Of a DNA stretch of 64,000 nucleotides, positions 45,715 to 55,529 are shown one piece after another. Below the pieces are notes generated by a model. It did not search any database and was not told the origin of the DNA. It saw only the letters and a program-made list of their open reading frames with translations. The translations under genes were made by a program, and so were the position numbers. Numbering within the stretch: position 1 is the first letter of the stretch; the number at the start of each line of letters is the position of its first letter. Origin of the DNA: Steromphala cineraria (Eukaryota > Mollusca > Gastropoda > Trochida > Trochidae); the NCBI GenBank assembly GCA_916613615.1, contig OU744731.1, forward strand, positions 50,630,645-50,694,644. The letters are read 5' to 3'.

Positions 45715-45820
45715 CTAAAAAATAAATAGACGCCGGCCTCGAATAGGAGCCAGGTCTCACTTACACGCCGGGGGGGAAAGGGGGTCTGAAAAATAGATTG
45801 AGGAAATACGGTACAGGTTA
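45715..45820. mobile_element. Possible solo end of a CCGTAT-family TIR element
   Basis: The block CTCGAATAGGAGCCAGGTCT then CACGCCGGGGGGGAAAGGGG ends with GGAAATACGGTACAGG. This resembles the C/G-rich ends and TACGG-TA terminus of E1-E3 at reduced similarity. No matching opposite end was found. Confidence 0.3.
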
Positions 45821-46098
45821 ATTTCTATGGTGTGAACATACAAAGTGTACATATAATTATTAATCATGGGCTTGATATATATATATAACTGTTATTGACC
45901 AGTTGGATATATATCAGTTAAAGCTATAAAATTATTGAAAATATAAATGGTTTTGGTAAAGATTTGTGATATGTTGAATTAAAAGTTAAAAAGTAGCTGT
46001 TCTTGACATGTTAAAAAATGATCATAAGGTGAAATGCCAGTGAGATGCTTTAGTGACCACACGATGTGTTCATTATGATTAGACAGTGTGTTTCTTAA

Positions 46099-47983
46099 AG
46101 GGGCACAATGCGCTCGCGGGTCAAGGCGAATTGACCACCGTTAATGAGACCGTTACGTAATTGATTTAGCGGGTAGCAAGGTCACGTGGTGAAGACTGGG
46201 CACTGGCCCAGCGAGATGCGGTCGTAGTTTTGACAGGGGAATCCCCTTCATGGAAAAAATCCCCTTTCAGGGAAAAAAGCTTCGTGGAGGTTTTTAAATT
46301 TTCATTTAATATTGTGAATATATATTATATAGTTTGATGTAATATTTACAAAGTATCTACTCAGTTTATTTATACAAGACATAACATCGATCGTATTTAT
46401 ACATTGGATGTACAATTATTCTCCTTTGAATTTGTATACTATCATTTACAATGATAATTTATTGCTTATATGAACTTATTTCACAATTTGTCACTCTATA
46501 CGAAACACTGTTTTTCATTACGAACCTGTAAAAATCCCATCTACGAACCCGTTTCCTCTACGAATAAACCTACACAAAGGTATGGTTGCTTCTCTTTCAT
46601 CTTATCATATTTTTTTTACGAAATATTGAATGAGGGGGGGGGGGGGATATTTCCTTAACTCGTATTGAACACGATAAAAACATACCTGCTAGAGAAGCAT
46701 CCATGTATATGATCCACTGTATTTGTTAACATCATACATGATCCATCAAGGTTTAACATATAGTGATGTAGGGGAGTCCTATGAAATAAATTTACATTCT
46801 TTTTCTGCTTTTCATTGGTCGGATTATATTCTTCAATATCATTGGTTAACATTTTGTCTGCAGAAAGGTGCCAGGACAATTGGCGGTCCCTGCCATGTAC
46901 GAATACGTTAGTCACTAGTCTAGACATTCGGTCTGCAGTAAGATACCAAGACAGTCGGCGGTCACTGTTATGTACAAATTCGTTGGTCACAAGGCCAGAC
47001 AATCTGTCGCCTATTGTGATGACAAGTTAGTTAGTGCCCGGACAGTTATGTCACTGTTTACGTCATACGACTAGACATTTCGCACTTTCATTGCTATAGA
47101 TACACAACGTATAAAATGACAGGTGTCCGGTCGTCATAAAAGAAAATTACAGAGATAGATAAGGTGGTACTAACGAGATGCATATTTTATCAATGTAGTA
47201 ATTGGGTGTGATTACAGTGATTACAGATATCAGCGATGTATTTTATTATCCTCACTATTAAACAAGTAAAAATAGTCCTGTTTATTTCACTGCCTGAAAT
47301 CCAAGGAGACATTACTGTTTATGATACCTGTTAAAGAAAGATGATAAATATTTGATCTATTTGAAACATTTAGACAAAGATTAAATCTTAACTCAATTTA
47401 ACAACAGCAACGCACATTCATAAAAAAAAATCTTTATGAAAGGTTATAATCGGTGTTCGGTAAAAAAAGTCCCGGTAAAAAGTCCTAATTTTGCCTAGGA
47501 AATAAGTTCTCGGAAAAAATCCTATTTGTAAAACCCAAAGATTTTGATTAAAAAGTTCATTTACATGTACTTTGTATATGATTCAACATACATTTATGAT
47601 ATCGTGATATTTGTGACATTTCTGAATCACATTAATATTTGGCATGTGATATTGAACTAAAAAATTTGTCTATTACCTCATGATAAACTCACGAAGATAT
47701 ATTAGTGAATATTTTAATTTTTGGTACGTAATAAGTTTGCAGATGTTACTGGGTATGCCTAGTATTGAAGTTTGATTGGACATAAGGATGATTTTATTCG
47801 GCCATATTGTTTGGACTTATAAACAATCTCGTATCCGGTTGAGTACCGCGCGAGTAGGGCGCTGCGCAAAACAAACATCGCTGAGTAGTGGTCACGCTGA
47901 TTGAGATTTCCGACCTCGTTACGCTTGGCTAATTAAGCTTTTCCAACAAATAATTAATTAACCCGCGAGCGCATTGTGCCCCT
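46099..47983. mobile_element. TTAA-flanked TIR element (piggyBac-like), 1,885 bp
   Basis: Perfect 23-bp inverted ends start AGGGGCACAATGCGCTCGCG and are bounded on both sides by TTAA (46,095-46,098 and 47,984-47,987). TTAA duplication is the piggyBac hallmark. No transposase frame is present. Inside is a tandem duplication of about 67 bp near 46,860-47,000 (GGCGGTCCCTGCCATGTACG / GGCGGTCACTGTTATGTACA). It lies 143 bp after the donor of exon 1, in the first intron. Confidence 0.88.
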
Positions 47984-48130
47984 TTAAAGCTGTATTTTGG
48001 AAATTAAAAGTCGAGTGTACGGTATGTCAAATTGAAATTCATTTTGTATCCCGAAATAGGACATTATGTATTTCAGTCGACCTAAGACATGTATATTATA
48101 GTGGATTGAGACTTTAGTGTGGCAGCTCAC

Positions 48131-48313
48131 CTTCTTCTTCTGCCACTCACGGAGACAGGGTCTGACTAGGAGGGCTGCAAGAACTGCTCCTATGAGGAGC
48201 CCCAGTAGGAAGGCGCCTGCCACCCATCCCCCGTCCACGGAGAACGTCGTCTGCTCGACCGTCACCGTCACCGGTACACAGACGTCACTGAGAGTGTACC
48301 CGCAACTCGTCAT
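48131..48313 (-). CDS. Coiled-coil membrane protein gene, exon 1: ectodomain and transmembrane helix
   Basis: This exon encodes 61 residues: MTSCGYTLSDVCVPVTVTVE at the N-terminus and a single hydrophobic helix at about residues 30-50 (VAGAFLLGLLIGAVLAALLV). RPCLREWQKKK then enters the cytoplasm, with positive charges on the cytoplasmic side. The donor is AAGAAG|GTGAGC, phase 0. The start codon is in fair context (GGCGAGATGA). An in-frame TAA lies 12 codons upstream, but an earlier exon spliced in after that stop could add ectodomain. A one-pass helix, then a basic segment, then a long coiled coil is the EVC/EVC2 layout. The short N-terminus is nearer EVC, whereas the Cys-containing pre-membrane stretch could equally be the end of an EVC2-like ectodomain. 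The family call is tentative. Confidence 0.8.
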
Positions 48314-48599
48314 CTCGCCCAGCTTCTCTCTAGTATTACCTTCGGCTTATCTCCTCACAACTCGGGGTGTCCTCTGTGTCTTCTCCTACATCAGTTATTC
48401 GCCGCATTCATCCTCATACCTTGGCTCGCGTGCTAAAGACGCATATTTTAGTTTATACGTCAATTCTCCATGCTTTTTCAAATTCAAAGTCAATAAACAA
48501 AAATAATTTCTTCCAGCAATAACATAAATTAAAAATTTTGAATCCAGTTATGAAAGGTTATTATTATCTGTTACTTTTTTACGACAGAGATGCGATGTA

Positions 48600-48770
48600 T
48601 CATATCAACACATGTACGCCGCCATATTTGTTGTTGTGGTAAATAGCTTAGCTAACGGTTTCATGTTCCCCGGTTACTATTGTACGCAAGTGCGTTTGGG
48701 GTGACGCGAAACCATTACGGAAAATGACACTCATGTGGATTTTTCCAACTAACTGACAGGTGAGTACAGG
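48600..48770. promoter_or_regulatory. Candidate bidirectional promoter and divergent splice donor
   Basis: GCCGCCATATTTG (48,608-48,620) is a YY1-type motif often found near transcription starts. On the plus strand AACTGACAG|GTGAGTACAG (donor at 48,760) is a near-perfect 5' splice site with no minus-strand exon to explain it. Together they suggest that a divergent plus-strand transcript starts here. The plus-strand frame from ATGACACTC (48,724) stops before the donor, so the exon would be untranslated. Confidence 0.35.
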
Positions 48771-49887
48771 TGTGATGCCAACTTATCAACTACATTTACA
48801 GAGCAAATGGAAACCATCAAGCATCATTTATACGACGATTTTTTACCTATCTTGATAAGGCTAATTTCTATATCGGCATACAAAACGGTACACTGTACAA
48901 CATTGTACTACGCGAAGATAATCCACTGGGCACGATTATCCAACCTATCAATGAAAATTCCGCAGTGTTATGATGTTATTAATACTTATTATGTTATCTA
49001 CCGTCACAAGTTTCTCTCGACAAAAACAAACTTAAAACAAACCCGAACACAATTTGATAAGATATGTTCATTCTATTATTATCATCATCATTACGTGTAC
49101 ATACGAAGTTGTATGATTTTCAAAAACATGATCAACATCAAAATCATTCACGTTTTAAAAAAATGCATTTATCGAAATAATAATATAAATAATTTGGAAA
49201 CTAAAAAAAACCATTGACATTATCCACTGTATTAACTGTTTTCATCAAGAGATAGCAAGTTTAATAATCTTTATTTTCTGAAAAAGGGAAATTTGTTCTG
49301 TATTATTAAAATTTTCCAGCAATATGATGAAAACTAAAAATATGAAACTGAAAATCAATTCATGTCAACACAGTTTACATAGACTATCTGAACAGTCTGA
49401 TTAAAATCAACCGTGCTACAGGGAATAACATTTTTGAAATATTGTCTCTATCTTTATAGGGATATCATCTCCGACCTGGTCTGAATCCAGCCAACCTACT
49501 CACATGATTGTTGCTGTAACCAGTTTAGTGTAGACAAAACCCAGTCATAATCTATCCAATAAAATTAAAACATAGAACCAACAACAGTGAAAAATCAACA
49601 AGTTTATTGTTTGGCAGAGTAGTAAGTCATAAACAAAGTTAATTCAAACCGAAGTAAATTACAAGTTGAAGTTTCGGTAAATGTGATGTAATAAGCTCCG
49701 AACATTTAATAGTTAAAAAGTATCACGTAAGGTTATACAATAAAGAAAATGTTACGGTATTTGAATTTTGGATATAATATAGTGGATTAAAATTAAGAAA
49801 GTGAAATATTATGGTTACATAAGCCCTAACTTACTACTCCCAAACAAATGCGAAACGAAGCGAATTAAAGAAATTGATGGTTAAATA
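48771..49887. other. Intergenic or divergent intron, no gene recognised
   Basis: AT-rich. The plus frame at 48,807-49,217 shows no family resemblance and has an AT-driven composition. No exon partner for the donor at 48,760 could be identified. Confidence 0.45.
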
Positions 49888-50826
49888 TTACTTTGACGTG
49901 AAAAGACTCTTAGCGAAACGCGTGGCTGCAGCGATTTTGACATCAGGGGTAAAGTCAAGGTAACGTAAATAGGCGTCGGAAGTCCAGCCCCCTAGCATTT
50001 GGATCAACTCCCCTGGGACCCCTGTCTTGAAAGCCAAGGAGGCCCCGCCTCGTCTGAAACTGTGTCCAGTGAAAGCATTGGGTGAGAGGCCCGCTGCTGT
50101 CAGTGAAGCTCGGAGGTGGGAGTGGAAGAGGGGATAAGTGACGGGAACTAAACCAGACGGGAGGGGGAGGGCAAATAGGGGGGCGGATGGAGAGGCAGGG
50201 ATGAGAGCGGACATGACAGAGCATAGGGGGGAGTCTGGGAGGGACACTAGAGGCACAGAAAAATTACCATCCCCGAATTGGTTTGTTTTAGAGAATTTGA
50301 GTTTTGCCCATAAGCCAAAAGAGGAAGGGGTGACGTCGGCTCTGCAGGGGAATTTAATTGGTGAAAACAATGCCTGGGACGGTGGTATCAGGGAGGACTT
50401 CCGAGCCATCAAAAAGAATAAAAACAGAAGCAAACAAAATATAACTGCGTGCTCAGACGAGCGAAAGTCCATAGCCCTCCAAATAGCTAACAAATGACGG
50501 GGTTCAATAGGAGAAGCTTGGACAGGTTTACCAATGCCACACAGTGTAAGCCGCAAAAGAAAGGAAACTGGCAGAAAATTAAAACCTTTAAACATATGAA
50601 AAAGTTTAATGCCATGTAGATAACTACTTAAGAATTGTACATAAACGCATAGGGTATCTTGTGAAGCGGGCAAGTAAGTAAAGTGAAAGTAAAGACAAAA
50701 CATGAGGAAAGTTCGCCACTGGGTCCTAAGGTTGGCGTATGTCCCCATTGAGAAGGCGGCAACTTGGGAGTCCCGGACCTCCTGTCGTAATAGGTCTAGT
50801 TGCGAATATTGGCCTGCAATTACCAA
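49888..50826 (-). CDS. DIRS-type tyrosine recombinase, intact frame
   Basis: This 312-residue frame has the two-domain layout of retrotransposon tyrosine recombinases. The N-terminal core-binding domain spans about residues 20-120 (STOP-free, MGTYANLRTQWRTFLMFCLY, DTLCVYVQFLSSYL). In the catalytic domain the first Arg lies in FFLMARKSSLIP and the HxxR box in GHSFRRGGASLAF. The third position is Trp in LGGWTSDAYLRYLDF, and the Tyr nucleophile is in that last motif. Trp for the second His is common in DIRS recombinases. The enzyme would join the circular cDNA to the target by strand exchange instead of DDE integration. It lies directly after the RNase H remnant. It is the only undamaged long frame of this element. 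Confidence 0.88.
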   Translation of the reverse strand: MVIAGQYSQLDLLRQEVRDSQVAAFSMGTYANLRTQWRTFLMFCLYFHFTYLPASQDTLCVYVQFLSSYLHGIKLFHMFKGFNFLPVSFLLRLTLCGIGKPVQASPIEPRHLLAIWRAMDFRSSEHAVIFCLLLFLFFLMARKSSLIPPSQALFSPIKFPCRADVTPSSFGLWAKLKFSKTNQFGDGNFSVPLVSLPDSPLCSVMSALIPASPSAPLFALPLPSGLVPVTYPLFHSHLRASLTAAGLSPNAFTGHSFRRGGASLAFKTGVPGELIQMLGGWTSDAYLRYLDFTPDVKIAAATRFAKSLFTSK

Positions 50827-50829
50827 ACT

Positions 50830-51300
50830 TTGGAAAGGTTAAAGATTGAGTCACTGACTGGACAGTTGGTGAGGTCTGGTACTCGATATAAAGAACGAAA
50901 TTGGTGTTCGCTGTGGGGGGAGAGGTGCCACCTAGATAAAATATCCGCGGCTGTGTTTAGACGACCGGGAACATGCACTGCACGTAGTTCATAGTCATGT
51001 ACTGTGGCCAAAAGAGCGATGTTTCTGAGGCAGTCTAGCAGCCATGTGTGTCTGGCTCTGCCCGAGTTCAAAAGAATGACCGTAGCTAAATTGTTACACC
51101 CTACCGTGATGCACTGTCCTGTCCACTTTCCCCCCCCACAGTCTCACCGCTATAAGAATACTGAAACACTCGAGTACGGCAATGGGAAGGTTTAACTGCA
51201 GCACGTATGAGGGAAATTCTTTGTGGAAAAACTAACCACACACACCTCCGCACCCAGTAAGACATGCATCAGTGCAGAAGATGACATCAGCGTCATGCCA
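50830..51300 (-). pseudogene. DIRS-like RNase H, broken
   Basis: The start (FCTDACLTGCGGVCG) holds the first catalytic Asp and ends in a stop at 51,232. Downstream, in another frame, DCLRNIALLATVHDYELRAV then HVPGRLNTAADILSRWHLSP is the RNase H C-terminus with the HVPG..N..AD..SR pattern. The middle crosses at least two frame changes. Confidence 0.82.
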
Positions 51301-52267
51301 TGGATCCCTCTTGATTATAGATACACCATTGTACATATGTAGAAACTGACACCACCATCGGACGTCTTTCTGAAATTCTTTGTCTAACTCAATGTGCTGC
51401 TCTGTCACTGGCACTCCTCGAAGACACTGCAACATTTGTCCCAGGAAGAGACGACCGGGTTTCAAACATTTTGATACGAAGGACAGCTTACCGATGAGTG
51501 ACTGCAGTTCTCTCTTCTTGCACTCCCTATGAGACAACCAGGACGGCAAAGCTGCCTCGATGTCCTGCAGCTTGTTTTCGGGAACCCGTAATTCGGAGGT
51601 GACTGTGTCAATAATGATGCCCAGGAAGATCATGCAGGTTGAAGGAGGGCATGCCTTCTCCTTGGACTCGCACACACCGGCGTCCCTCAATACTTATCCC
51701 AACGTCTCAAAGGAAGTCTGGGCTCTGGGGTCAGTATCCGCGGCCCCAAAGTCATCTAGGTAGTTAACGCAAGAGACGCCGAATGATCGGATAATATGTG
51801 TGAGAGCCGACGTCACACGTTGACACACGTAAGCGGCAGAGCGCAAGCCGAACGGCAGCACCCTGTCAATGTAGAGACTGTCTTGCCAACAAAATCCGAG
51901 AAGATGCAAATCCCCCGGGGATTTGGCGGTACGCCCTACTTAAGTCTCGTTTAAATAGGAGGCACCCCACGCCCTTCTCCCTGACGATGTCAATGAGAGA
52001 GTTGACCATGGGGTACGTCAGGTTAACCTTTTCCCACATATAAATGTCCACCCCATCGTTGACTGAGGCACCTGGCGGCCAGCTGAGGTCTAGGATCACC
52101 CGGCGTTTTGTGTCGTTATCCTTTGGAACCGTGTTAAGAGGTGAGGTGGATAAGGGCATTGAGAGAGGGTTACTAGAAAACGGGCCGAGAGTGGCCCCTA
52201 GACTGACTTCAGTAGTCATTCACTGCCGTCGGGTAGTTCCTTGCGCCGGCGTGAGCTCTGTCGTCTG
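51301..52267 (-). pseudogene. DIRS-like reverse transcriptase, main part
   Basis: Palm and fingers: GATLGPFSSNPL, SPLNTVPKDNDTKRRVILDL, SWPPGASVNDGV, LLFKRDLSRAYRQIP. A frameshift at about 51,920 follows, then HLLGFCWQDSLYIDRVLPFG and GVSCVNYLDDFGAADT with the YLDD catalytic box. A TAA interrupts at about 51,694; the same frame resumes with the thumb (MIFLGIIIDTVTSELRVPEN, LQSLIGKLSFVSKCLKPGRL). The 5' end at about 52,290 is cut by element E2. Confidence 0.88.
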
Positions 52268-52292
52268 ATTGGGGGAGACGAGACGAAACATA

Positions 52293-53491
52293 CCGTATAT
52301 GACCGGGTATAAGCCGACCCCCTTTCTCAACCCCCAAAATTCCAGTCAAACCCTAGTATCTCATGTATAGACCGACCCCCTCTTCGCAGCTCATACTATT
52401 TTGCTGACAGTAAGTCGATATGATGCCAGTTGCATTGAAACTAAAAGCTCATGAATCCTCAAATTTTAAGACGTATTTTATTTTAAAAAACTATAAAAGA
52501 AATTAAAAATAAAAGTGTTCACTTACGGTGTTCGTTGTTTGTTTTAATCATATTACATATTATTCTCGACAAATTGTTAACGAACGACAGTCAACAACCT
52601 TTGGTGCATGAAGTGTTTGCTGGAAATGAGATATTTGTTACAAGCCTTTTCATTGGCTAAATTATGTAGGTCAACCAATCAGCAAGGTGGTTTAAAAAGA
52701 TCTACGAAACATAAAACGTGGTCGTATTAATTTCATGACAACATTTTGTCGATACAATATTAAATGTGTAAATATATCAGATTTTCTTACACGTTTTCTA
52801 TATTTTATTATTTCAAAATTAACATGCAGTTAATTGAAATATTTGTGTATATAAAAGTCGAAGAATAACAATCAGAAATATAACCATGAGCAAAACATTA
52901 TATAAGGAATGTTATTCGTCGTCACAAAATTACGATTGAAATTCAAAGTACTGTAAAACATCGTGCTTTCACGAGTGTATCTTTGACAAAGATTTGATTG
53001 GATAAGATATGGATGAAAAGTTTGGAAATATGTCTTATTAATACTTTAAAATGGACAACAAGTCTTTTGAAGTGATAACTCTTGATAATATTTGAAAAAC
53101 CGGGTTTCAATTGCCGGTCGTGGATGCGAGTGAAGCCACATCGATCTGCCGAAATCTAACAGTACGTGAAGGTTGCTTGAATATATTTTCAACTTCCAGA
53201 TGCATATTAATATATCTTTATATATTTTCAACTTCTCTTCTCTTCATTAAAAACAACAACACAACAAAAGTATTTTTATTTTACAAGTTCAATATAGAAA
53301 TTACCTCGATGATTGTGCATGTTGCTTCCTGTGTAAACATCGACTCGCTAACTCGCTGGGCTGACGATAGCTCGTGCTTGGTCTCTTGATATTTTTCATC
53401 TGCATCATATAACTCAGGTATAGACCGACCCCCCTCTCTGACCCCCTAATTTCTGGTGTCAAATTCTCGGCTTATACCCGGTCATATATGG
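52293..53491. mobile_element. TIR element E2 (CCGTAT family), 1,199 bp, inside the retroelement
   Basis: The ends CCGTATATGACCGGGTATAA (left) and, on the opposite strand, CCATATATGACCGGGTATAA (right) are inverted repeats. The left flank is TA and the right flank TC, so one TA may have mutated. Inside, CAAGCCTTTTCATTGGC and GTAGGTCAACCAATCAGCAA match E1 in the opposite orientation. It interrupts the reverse transcriptase just after DFLRYGFPV, so it inserted after the retroelement was in place. Confidence 0.85.
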
Positions 53492-53778
53492 TCATTCACC
53501 GGAAAGCCATATCGTAAAAAGTCAATCACCTGTTGATCTTCGTAATTGACGAGCTTTTCTCTGAGATAAGAGGTGTTCCAGGTGGAAGGAACCTCGTATC
53601 TGCAGGCCATGGCATTTGGCAGACCTGACCGTTGAATGTCGTTGTGGCATTGCACGGTAAACGACGACAAATCTTCTGAAGAAATAGTCGACTCTTGGGA
53701 TGAATAACTTGAAGGCGAAACCGGAAATGTAGATGAGACTTGACTGGAGGACGGGACTAACACGGGAGACGAAACCAT
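53492..53778 (-). pseudogene. DIRS-like reverse transcriptase, N-terminal part
   Basis: The frame reads LPNAMACRYEVPSTWNTSYL then REKLVNYEDQQVIDFLRYGF before running into element E2. The '..C...VP..WN...L...L..Y.D....DFL.YGFP' pattern is the usual N-terminal signature of DIRS reverse transcriptases. The Ser-rich stretch before it may be the linker after ORF1. Confidence 0.82.
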
Positions 53779-53836
53779 GTTATCAGACGAAACAGACGGG
53801 ACGAGACGGTTGGCATCGTGTAGTCAACGAGCTGTG

Positions 53837-54791
53837 TCAAGTTGAGTAATCCGAGCCTTGGGACCTGGTGTCGATTTGCTGCTCAGGGGGCATTTCAGGG
53901 CTCACCTCTGGATGGCCACATATCTCCTTGTTAATCAGCCAGCAAGTGGCACAAATGTGAGACAATAGTTGTCGCTCACCTTTAATTAGCCCGACGTGGG
54001 GGGAGGTGGTAGCCTCGCATTGTCCCGTCTGGTAGGCTTGACAGAACCAGCACCGAGACGATGATGTACTGTCCCTGTTCACTGTGGGGCGCCGGTCCTG
54101 CCCCGCTGAGTACCGTGCACGGTAGAGCATTCCTTCGAGGTCAAGGAAAGAATCCCCCAACTGTCGGCGACCTCGCTCGATGTCCATTAAAACTGCTGCG
54201 TGGAACTCTAGTATTCTCTCCCACGGACACGTGCACGCTTGGTGCATTATCAGTTCCAAGTGTACGATTCTGGCCCTGTGCTCTGCGCTGTCAGACGGGC
54301 TATGAGATGACAGCTCTGCAAGAATGCTCGAGTATCCGGCAACAAACTGGGCGACACTAAGATCTTCATACTGCACGTCATGCGTGACGAACTGGCGACG
54401 GAGGTGTGTGTGAGGCCAGTGCTAAGGGTTAATGACGTGATCCGTTACTTTAAGATCCCTGCCGGATTTTAAAACCCTCTTACCGGGATGTGGGTGGGCG
54501 GACTCTGGGAAGATGGAGTTGATCTCTCTGTCCGCGAGGTAGTTTAAGTTCCTCATCCTCCGTAGATCCTCCACAGTCACAGGGTCCACCGGCTGGTCAC
54601 TTATGTCTGCAGGTGGGCCAGCTCTCTCCTCTGGGGCTTAAGTCAGCTCCGACTGCACCGGTCCCCCCGGTGTAATCCGCTTCCGAACCGGCACTATGCT
54701 CATCATCCGCCAACGATATTATTCCAGAATGCAGATTAGCGTAATTAACTTTGCGTTGACGTGGGCGCAGACCAGGTCCACTTTCAGCCAT
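53837..54791 (-). pseudogene. DIRS-like ORF1 (gag-like)
   Basis: It starts MAESGPGLRPRQRKVNYANL, a typical basic DIRS ORF1 opening. It shifts frame near 54,600, then reads DPVTVEDLRRMRNLNYLADR. There is a TAG at 54,422-54,424, then WPHTHLRRQFVTHDV and YEDLSVAQFVAGYSSILAEL. The C-terminus has a Cys/His-rich module: RCWFCQAYQTGQCE..., HICATCWLINKEICGHPEVS. The 'FVAGY..I' and 'HICATC' phrases are characteristic of DIRS ORF1. One frameshift and one stop make it defective. Confidence 0.85.
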
Positions 54792-55529
54792 ACTAAAGTC
54801 TATTTGAAGACGAAACAAAACTGACGATACTGAAAAGACGTGTTGTTAGTGCGGACGCTACTAAAACAATGAGCGCTAATCCTCCGCGGGAGTAATTGGA
54901 TATTGGAGGGGTAGAATACGGGGGGGGGGTACATATACGAGAAGGATGTTGTTACAGTTCCGGTGATGTGGCGAGCAGTCGAAAGTTGATGGGACATGAC
55001 AGACAGAAGGAATATAATAGGCCGCATGGGAGATTTCTTTACACGTTAATTTGCCGTCTAATATAAGACATTGCAAGGAACAATAAAATATACAATGGTT
55101 AAGTTTCAATTATCAATTTTCCTAAATCGAAAATTATGACATTAGCATTGATCATGTATAAAAAAATGGTACACTGGAGATATCTGGCTGAAACATGATA
55201 TTGAAAGCTTTTGCCACCGTCCCAGCTTACGATTGGTTAGATGAGCTTACATCAGAAACATCATGGCGATTAAGTTGGGTGCTTGTAGACGGTTTGTAGG
55301 AGGATATGACAGCTGGTTCAGACCCCAATATAGACAATGTTTTTACTGTTTTATTCCTCGGAGCAAGGTCAAATTTAATCCAATTGACTATCTGAAAAGG
55401 TATCGTACCATAAATACTTGATCTACCTATTGTCAGTTTCAACCACAAATTTGTTGACCGGACAATTTTTCAAGGCAGGAGATTATTTGAGGAAAGCGAT
55501 TATACTTTTTGAGTGCATAATGAGTGTAG
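54792..55529. other. Intergenic, nothing assigned
   Basis: Between the retroelement and the 46-bp array. It has a G homopolymer near 54,930. Short frames on the minus strand show no family resemblance. It may hold the 5' terminal repeat of the DIRS-like element, but I could not match it to a 3' counterpart. Confidence 0.45.

Noticed and set aside
46655..47002. 115-codon minus frame with repeated LVTNEFVH / LVTNVFVH
   Set aside because: It lies inside the TTAA element over a 67-bp tandem duplication. The frame explains nothing else and shows no family resemblance.
48807..49217. 136-codon plus frame as the coding exon of the divergent gene
   Set aside because: AT-driven composition (Ile, Tyr, Asn, His), no domain, and no acceptor in the right place to join the donor at 48,760.
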